From Clytia hemisphaerica (lineage: Eukaryota; Cnidaria; Hydrozoa; Leptothecata; Clytiidae), in contig CACVBU010001307.1 in the NCBI GenBank assembly GCA_902728285.1, positions 1,118,948 to 1,182,947 of the forward strand: a stretch of DNA of 64,000 nt, given 5' to 3'. The position numbers and the translations under genes were made by a program. Shown one piece after another: positions 43,968-64,000 of this stretch (position 1 is the stretch's first letter; each line of letters begins with the position of its first letter). The notes beneath the pieces are model-generated. The model saw nothing but the letters and a program-made list of their open reading frames with translations, did no database searches and had not been told where the DNA came from.

Positions 43968-45175
43968 ATTATAGGATACCAATATCATGAATTGAAATAT
44001 CATTATTGAAAGTTGATTTCTAAGTGTAGCTTTTGAAATACTTGCGCTACAGTATTTATACTTCTAGAAAAGCTGAAGTTTTGACTGATAAATCAAAACG
44101 TCACTGTTATAAGGGGAAAGTATTCTATTAAGACGGTCTGACAGTTCGCTCTAATACTTTTACATCAGTTTATATATTACTATGTTAATAAGTATATAGT
44201 TAAAACTGTTTAACTACTAAAATAATGTTAAGAGATATTGATAAAACATGAGGAGAATGTTATTGTAAACTAGAATATATGGTTGCTTTTTCATATACTC
44301 TTCATCTTTGGCATGAGAAAACTCGTTCACTGCGTATTATCAGCTTTCTGATGCTCACTGATAGAGCTAGTTGTTGTTATTCTTTGACGTCCATCAGTGT
44401 AACGTAAATAAAGCCTGGGATGCACGTGGACAAGGTTGACGTGTGTTGTCAGTTCTTTAATGGTTTGATCTGAATGCGTTCGGTCATCTCAGAATCAGAG
44501 CAAAACCATTTCCTCTTTTTGGGAGGCCATTTTGTTCAGAGCGAGGTGGAGCCGTAATGTACGATCAAGTTCTTTTGGAAAAACCATTTTTAGATTTTAG
44601 GAATGCAGGGAAATGACTTAGATATAATACTTTGTCACTATCTAAGAAAATATAGTCTTCAGGTTGAAGAAAAATTTGTGAACGTGTTTGCTTTTAAAGC
44701 AAGTTTACAGTCGGTAGACATGGTGGTCTTCGAAACTGCTACCGTGTCATTTTTTCTTCCTAACCGGTTATTGCAGTAACTGTTTGTAAACTCTGAGAAA
44801 ACTTTCCCGCGTTATTAAGCTGTAATCGTTCAGAAATGACTAGAAAATGAGAAGGAAATTTCGAAATATTTTTTTTATTCGCTTTTTCGTTTCGCTTTTA
44901 TATTTGGTTCACTCGTGATCTATTGAAATTTGACTCTCATCCGCGCAACGAAAGGACCTCACTTTCTCTCTCACTTTCTCTATTGGTTAGCAACGGAAAA
45001 TATTTTTGAAGCTCACATGATCAACCATCAATGTTTTCTTAGTCCTTAAAATTCAGGTAGTTATCTAATAATAATCAGACCATTTTTCATTCCAAAATAA
45101 TGTCGGTCGGATACAATGCCTTTGTAGTTTGTTCCGAGTGTTTCAAACCACATCTGCATTCCCTTGTGTTGCAAT

Positions 45176-45625
45176 CAGTCTGTGCCACTAACCCGATCGG
45201 GAAGATTCTTCCGAAATGGGAAGAAACTTCCCGAACAGGAAGAACTTAGGTGAATTTTTTCTTCCTGATTGGGAAGATTCTTCCTCTTTGGGAAGATGAA
45301 AAATGACTGAATCTTCGGCGAAACTGTACGATGACCGGCGAAACATTGAAACATTTTGGAGCTGATAAAGCATCAAATTTTAAGATTTTTCACCGAAAGA
45401 AAAATAAACTTTACCGTGAAAATTTGGTTTAATTTTGAAAAAACTGCGTTAACTTCCCAAACGGGAAGTTTCAACCCGATCGAAAAGTCCTAGGTAAGTA
45501 AAAAAGCGGGAAGATCTTCCCGTTCGGGAGTCAAGTTAATTTCCCGTTCGGGAAGGTTCTTCCCATTTCGGAAGAATCTTCCCATTTTGGAAGAATCTTC
45601 CCGATCGAGTTAGTGGCACAGACTG
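45176..45625 (+). mobile_element. CAGTC-ended element with GGGAAGATTCTTCC array
   Basis: The terminal repeats are CAGTCTGTGCCACTAACCCG and its complement. GCAAT is duplicated at 45171-45175 and 45626-45630. Most of the element is an array of the palindrome GGGAAGATTCTTCC and variants, at least eight. It is non-coding and shares ends and duplication length with 12765-13337. Confidence 0.8.
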
Positions 45626-46507
45626 GCAATGGCTCTCTTATTAAAGAAAGGTGTTCCGAAAGCCCCAAAACAGGGTTTATATAAGAACAATTTTATAATA
45701 GCATATGACACAATTTTAGCCAAAACCCTATTACGTCAAGAAATGAAAGAAGAACATTTAAGTGTGAAAATTACAAAAAATAGCCTCAGCTAAATGTCTT
45801 GGTTGTAATAACAAAGAGTGTATCACCTCTGACTTGTAGCACCTAGTTAGATTCCCAAAAAGGAGTTCTATAGATTTATAACGCTCTTTACATTGAGTTT
45901 CAACTCGCTTTATCGCTGGCTATCTCCTTGTGCGATAAGTACAACTTCATCTCAACAATAGAAAATACATGCTCATTTGGTCGTTTGCATTTAATTGAAA
46001 CAATTAAGCAAGTTTGTGTATTTGTATGAGATGCGATGAATGGGTTTTGGAATGAAGTACCTGTGTATAAGAATACCCGTCATTTTTTTAAGAACATCCA
46101 AAAGCCTTCGATTATTCTTAACTTTTTTATTTCTAAGCCTAAAAATTATTTTAACCATTTTCTGAGTATTTTTGTCCGTTTTCCTATAAAATCGCCAAAG
46201 CCTTATAAAATGTTCTTAACTTGTTCTTAACATTTTGGCCATCGCAGCCTCATGTTCGAAAAAAAAACGTGTAGACTAAGAATTTCTTACAACGGAAAAA
46301 GAGAAAAATGTCACTTGATCACTTTTTTTTAAGACAAACAATTTTTTGTTTATACATGACGCTATTGTTTGTTTTATGGTACGAGTGGAGAGCGTGTTTT
46401 AAGGTATGTTAGAGGGATCTAATGGAGGTAGTTCATGGTTAGTAAGAGATGCGTCAACACGAGCAGGTCACAAGGATGAAATACTCTTCGATTGGTGTGA
46501 TCATTTA

Positions 46508-46684
46508 CAGTTGATGCTCTATAATTCGATCTTTAAGGGAATTGGATTTTCATCGAATAAGGGAAATTATCGAATAAGGGAGCGTCGTTTATGAGAGTTT
46601 ATTCTTGTTTATGGGGACTTTAAATTTCATCAAAATAAGGGAGCCTATCGATTAGTAGAACGTCGAATTAGAGAGCGTCAACTG
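46508..46684 (+). mobile_element. TA-flanked element with CAGTTGACGCTC ends
   Basis: CAGTTGATGCTCTATAATTC at the left and GAATTAGAGAGCGTCAACTG at the right, both bordered by TA. The interior repeats ATCGAATAAGGGA. Second member of the family in the aquaporin intron. Confidence 0.75.
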
Positions 46685-47065
46685 TAGTAGTATCGATCAT
46701 TTATCGAAATTTGATTATGAGACTTCTCTTTTGTTTGCGGCTAATTTTTGATAAAACAATTCAATTTAGTTTAGTTAGTTAGTTATCAACAGTCAAACAG
46801 TGTTCTTAAAAACTTCGGCACATTGTTTTAATGTAATAAATTTATAATAGTTCAAAAAGCAGAATTTCTGCAACGGGTTGCAATCAAGCAATAATATACC
46901 AAGAATAACATTCTTTTGAATGTCATGTGACCACTAGCTTTGAAGAACTGAGGAAAATATAGAAATATGATGATGTGTTGGGTGGGTGAAATGTTGATTT
47001 TAAACTTATAAAAATATAATATTTTTATTAAAAAACAAGTATCTGAAAAAAGAAAGCAAAAAAAA

Positions 47066-60646
<13,581 letters not shown>

Positions 60647-61010
60647 AGAAACTTCTTAATTTCAACCAATAGAAAAGTGAGAACGATAAGTGGGTTCCAT
60701 TCTTCCAATGTTGTCGACCATAAGAATTTGGCCACTAACTGTCATGAAGTTACTAAAACTGTGCTTCGCTATTTTTTAATGAAAATTCAATGAAAATAGT
60801 TCTTTTAGGCTTTTTGAAAATTTCAATGTTTCAAGACTTTTTAAATGATTTTTTAAGTATTTTATTTTACAAAATTTTAATAGATCAAATTTTATATTGT
60901 AGTTTTTCTTAATGTTCGAATTTTGTGTACAAAAAACGTAAAGAGATTTTGATAATTTAACACGTGGACTACTTATATTAGCCTCAATCTAAGTACTATG
61001 ATTTTTATGG

Positions 61011-61130
61011 ATTATTAACCGAAAAGCCGGTCTCTCTGGCAAAATATTGGAACGAGCGAAGCGAGGTCCAATACGAGCGAACGAGGTCGATATTTTGCAA
61101 GAGAGACATGCTTCTGAAGGTTAATAATCC
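61011..61130 (+). mobile_element. 120-bp inverted-repeat element
   Basis: GGATTATTAACCGAAAAGCC and TCTCTCTGGCAAAATATTGG are mirrored by ATATTTTGCAAGAGAGAC and GAAGGTTAATAATCC. The core is GAACGAGCGAAGCGAGGTC and a variant copy. Confidence 0.7.
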
Positions 61131-61131
61131 A

Positions 61132-61669
61132 TTTATAGCCCTGCAAAAATAAAGTAATAAAAGTAATTGACATTTTAACCCTTTAACTACCGATGTCGGC
61201 ATATGCCGACATGAGCATTTTCGATTTCTTTGCCGATGTCGGGATTTGCCGACATGGGCACTTCCCATTTCTTTGCCGCAAAATTTAACACTTCTACAAA
61301 GATTTTGTATTAGATGGTTTGAAATGAAAAAAGATAATAGTTAAAAGCTTTTCTATGTTGAAAAATAACTATTCAACAATGTTCAACTCAAAATTATAGT
61401 CCTTGGCTGATACTTCATATATTATTCAGAAAATGAAGTCAAAATTGCTACCTTTTGCCCATGTCGACATATGCCGAATGTCGAACCTTCTTTTTTTCCC
61501 GTGGCAAATAGGTCGAACCTTAAAAAATACGAACGGCAGTTAAAGGGTTTAATGATGTCAATTTCATAACTGGTCACTATGGAGAAATATTGACCGTCCA
61601 CGTGACATTAATCATCCAATCAGTTTTCTTATAAATGATTGACAGTTGTATTGCAGGGCTATAAGGTTT
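61132..61669 (+). mobile_element. Element with TATAGCCCTGCAA ends, carrying a nested element
   Basis: TATAGCCCTGCAA at the left and TTGCAGGGCTATA at the right are perfect complements. Subterminal GTAATTGACA and TGATTGACAGT also relate. A second inverted-repeat element occupies 61184-61548. Confidence 0.65.
61184..61548 (+). mobile_element. Nested element with TGTCGGCATATGCCGACA palindromes (piggyBac-like ends)
   Basis: Ends TTTTAACCCTTTAACTACCG and CGGCAGTTAAAGGGTTTAA resemble TTAA-CCCTTT ends of piggyBac-type elements. Three palindromes of the type GATGTCGGCATATGCCGACA lie inside, two at the left and one at the right. It is non-coding. Confidence 0.65.
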
Positions 61670-61818
61670 ATTATTGCATCCCTGTGTTAAACGCTATCTT
61701 TATACCAGTCTACTCTATCATGAAATTGGTCAAAAATTAAGAATATCAACATCATGGAATTTTGCAATAGAACTTCAAAATTTCACGAAAGTGTATTTTT
61801 TTTGCCCAAGATATGTAT

Positions 61819-61868
61819 TACCAAGGACACTTGTATAGCGAAGCTACGCTATACAAGTGTCCTTGGTA
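61819..61868. repeat. 50-bp near-perfect palindrome
   Basis: TACCAAGGACACTTGTATAG at the left is the exact complement of CTATACAAGTGTCCTTGGTA at the right. Only the central bases depart from symmetry. It could extrude as a cruciform or be a collapsed MITE. Confidence 0.85.
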
Positions 61869-62884
61869 TTACATGTTAAATTTAAGTTGAATGTATTTTT
61901 ATCAAATTGAAAGAATATTTTACAAAAAGTTAAGAATATTCATAGTGAGACGGAAAAACACCATTCTTATAAAAAAGTGTGTAATGTATCCGTTGGTTGA
62001 AGAGTACCTGTGTCACTAGGATAAACTCAAATGATGGGAAAAGTTTCTGGTACGGAGCCAGCCCCAGCCACTAAGATTTGGTTATTTGACCATTTTGTCA
62101 TTCTTAGAAAGTTGGCAGGGTTTATCATACTGTCACCAGAACACACATACACATACACATAGAAAAGAAGTCATATCTGTTATAAAGTTTGTTATCAATA
62201 TTTCTTGATCTCGTATATGTGGGTTTGGAGTGAGCCGCATCTTTCGAAATCGAATGTATTTTCATCCTTACTTAATTGACGTCATTATCTTTTGATAATA
62301 CTGAATTTTTTTCAGTCGTTTTTTACTGTATGAGGTTTTTTTGGTTTTGATGATATTCCCTGATAAACCCTCAAAGCTGACTGCAACGTTGCTGTAACGT
62401 TCATCTAACGTTATGTGGACGTTAAGACAACGCTTTGTCAATTGATATTTTTTTAATGGAATCTTTATAAAAAAATTGACCTGTGCATTTCGAAATTGGT
62501 GTGGGATTTTCTTACATTTATTTTACGGGCATTTCTAAACTGTTGCTCTCTAAAAGTACTTTTTTGTCGATGTCAATAACTTTCCTCATCATTCAAATGG
62601 CAAGGTTCTTATCTTGAATACACGTTAGATTTTTGCTCAGGCTCCCCTGTCTGTTCCTAATCTTTCGAGATTTTTAGTCTTGAAAATGTCCTGACAATGT
62701 TCTTCATGCTTGATTTATTGAAGTAAAGACTAAAAAATGGTCTTACAACAGTCTGAAATCTGAGACTCGGGTTGTTTTTAATTTAATCTAATGTTTTGAC
62801 CATGTTTTATTCATAAATTTGTAGTTTTGAATTTTTTGTTGAAGATCCACCCCTGTTCTTACTAATTTTGCTTTAACACTGGAA

Positions 62885-63100
62885 AATTCGGCCAAAACTT
62901 TGTCCGGGTGGTAAAATTATTCTACAATTCAGCCCCATTGAGAAAATTACTTTGATATTATCCCTTTTGGAAATTTAATTGAAAAAATTGCACTCCCCAC
63001 TAGAATTTTTAAGCTGGAAACAATATAATTTTTATCCCTCTCGGGATTTTGATAGAGGTTTTTATCCCCACTTTGGGCAATGAGACAGGCGTGTGTTTTA
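62885..63100 (+). repeat. Diverged copy of the 48703-48921 element
   Basis: It shares TTCAGCCCCA-TTGAGAAA, TTATCCC-CGGGATTTTGATAG and TTTTTATCCCC with a following GAGACAGG. The order is the same as at 48703-48921. Confidence 0.5.
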
Positions 63101-63272
63101 GAATGATAGTAGAAGCTCAAATTTAAACGCTCATTCAAAAATAAACCGATCTCTTTATAATTTCATCGAAAATGAGCTTTCCAGAAGCTCCTCCGGTCTG
63201 AATGTTACCTTCAAATTGTCAAAACATACCATTTTACGTAGAATTTCACTCAAACATTTCAAAAATGCAATT

Positions 63273-63423
63273 ATGATATATTCATGACGTAATGTTTTCT
63301 ACGGAAAGACCCTGGTTTTTGCCAGTAGTAGCAAATTTTACACAGCCTTTGTCTAGTTTGAATTTGCCACTACTGGCTAAAACCGGGGTATTTCCGTAGA
63401 AAACATTACGTAATGAATATCAT
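63273..63423 (+). mobile_element. Foldback element with about 55-bp arms
   Basis: ACGTAATGTTTTCTACGGAA followed by CCCTGGTTTTTGCCAGTAGT is mirrored by CTACTGGCTAAAACCGGGG and TTTCCGTAGAAAACATTACG. The loop is about 35 bp. Confidence 0.8.
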
Positions 63424-63659
63424 GAATAAACCTAAAAACCTATAACCATTTCAAGTACAGCCAGTGTTTTAACCTCTCATTCTAGTCGTCAGTGAATATG
63501 CTCATTCGAATATGAAAGACGCCCTGAAATTTTTTATTAAAATGTATCGGTATTTTTCACCTTTAAAAATTACGATTTGCATTGATGGTATTATAATTTT
63601 GTCATTTGGGTCTCTTATCTTATTAGTATTTGCCTATCATAGATCCACGAAATATTATC

Positions 63660-63790
63660 AGGCCATATTTTAGAAAGGCCCGTTGGTGGCCAAAAACGGC
63701 AATTTGTCTAGTGTTTTTCTGCTTAAAAGGCTGTTTTTACCAAAATTTTAGTGATTTCAGGAGGGGTAGCGTCTGCTAACTGAACGCTAA
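63660..63790 (-). repeat. Inverted copy of the repeat at 9730-9870
   Basis: GGCCATATTTTAGAAAGGC, GGCTGTTTTTACC and AAAATTTTAGTGATTTCAGG match the complement of the copy in the RPS10 intron. Confidence 0.65.
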
Positions 63791-64000
63791 AATGGCATAA
63801 AAAATGGTCTGATTTTGTTCTGACAGTAGCAAAAATTTTGTAATACATTTCCTTTTTTTTTCTCATACAGAAGACGTCAATGATCAATGTTATAAAGATT
63901 AGAATCATCCTTAAAAAGCGTTTTTTCGAAAGAAATCAAAACGCAAGTTCCTCCCATCGAATTCTGGATATTCAATTGTTATAGACCCCAGCTGTCACAA

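Larger units (their letters stand above)
40970..47065. other. Interval upstream of both aquaporin and alpha-glucosidase
   Basis: The two genes are divergent, so this 6.1 kb must hold both promoters; no promoter element is distinctive. It contains three mobile elements (43664-43967, 45176-45625, 46508-46684), a doubtful exon at 41786-41937, a (GC)n patch near 43380, and otherwise unrecognised AT-rich DNA. Confidence 0.55.
60647..64000. other. Downstream flank of alpha-glucosidase, repeats only
   Basis: No canonical AATAAA lies within about 400 nt of the alpha-glucosidase stop; the first clear one is near 61148, inside an element. The rest is inverted-repeat elements listed separately and unrecognised AT-rich DNA at 61880-62880. 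No exon could be supported. Confidence 0.5.

Overview
The window is nuclear DNA of an animal. Genes are split by many GT-AG introns, the sequence is visibly AT-rich, and non-coding space is full of short inverted-repeat transposons. Four protein genes can be followed exon by exon with reading phase conserved at every junction: RPS10 (minus, 5838-10980), a laminin short-arm/coiled-coil chain (plus, 20353-34931), an aquaporin (minus, 38143-40969) and a GAA-type family GH31 lysosomal alpha-glucosidase (plus, 47066-60646). Laminin plus these housekeeping genes means Metazoa. The laminin combines features of beta and gamma chains, which hints at an early-branching animal (sponge, placozoan, cnidarian or ctenophore). 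I cannot name the species.

Layout. 1-5.8 kb is a repeat graveyard: inverted-repeat elements, a 123-bp satellite with a dimeric higher-order pattern, a 155-bp tandem array and tRNA-like SINE fragments. 5.8-11 kb is RPS10. Its last intron carries four sense-strand copies of a 131-nt sequence that folds as a box H/ACA snoRNA. 11-20.3 kb has no recognised gene and holds nested foldback elements. 20.3-35 kb is the laminin gene. 35-38 kb is gene-poor. 38.1-41 kb is the aquaporin. 41-47 kb is gene-poor apart from one doubtful terminal exon. 47-60.6 kb is the alpha-glucosidase, whose introns host at least nine inserted elements. 60.6-64 kb is again repeats.

The genes look like independent neighbours, not a functional cluster: a ribosomal protein hosting snoRNAs, a basement-membrane chain, a membrane channel and a lysosomal hydrolase.

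The most unusual features are: (1) the H/ACA-like snoRNA family in RPS10; (2) the laminin with both an LF-type (beta) and an L4-type (gamma/alpha) domain on a gamma-like N-terminus, without LG domains; (3) a recurring design of non-autonomous elements whose interior is an array of one short, often palindromic motif, many ending in long G/C homopolymers, with target-site duplications that can be read directly (7-bp in one group, 8-bp in another, 5-bp in a third, and a 3-bp case confirmed by an empty site). All coordinates were read by eye; no alignment, folding or database search was run.
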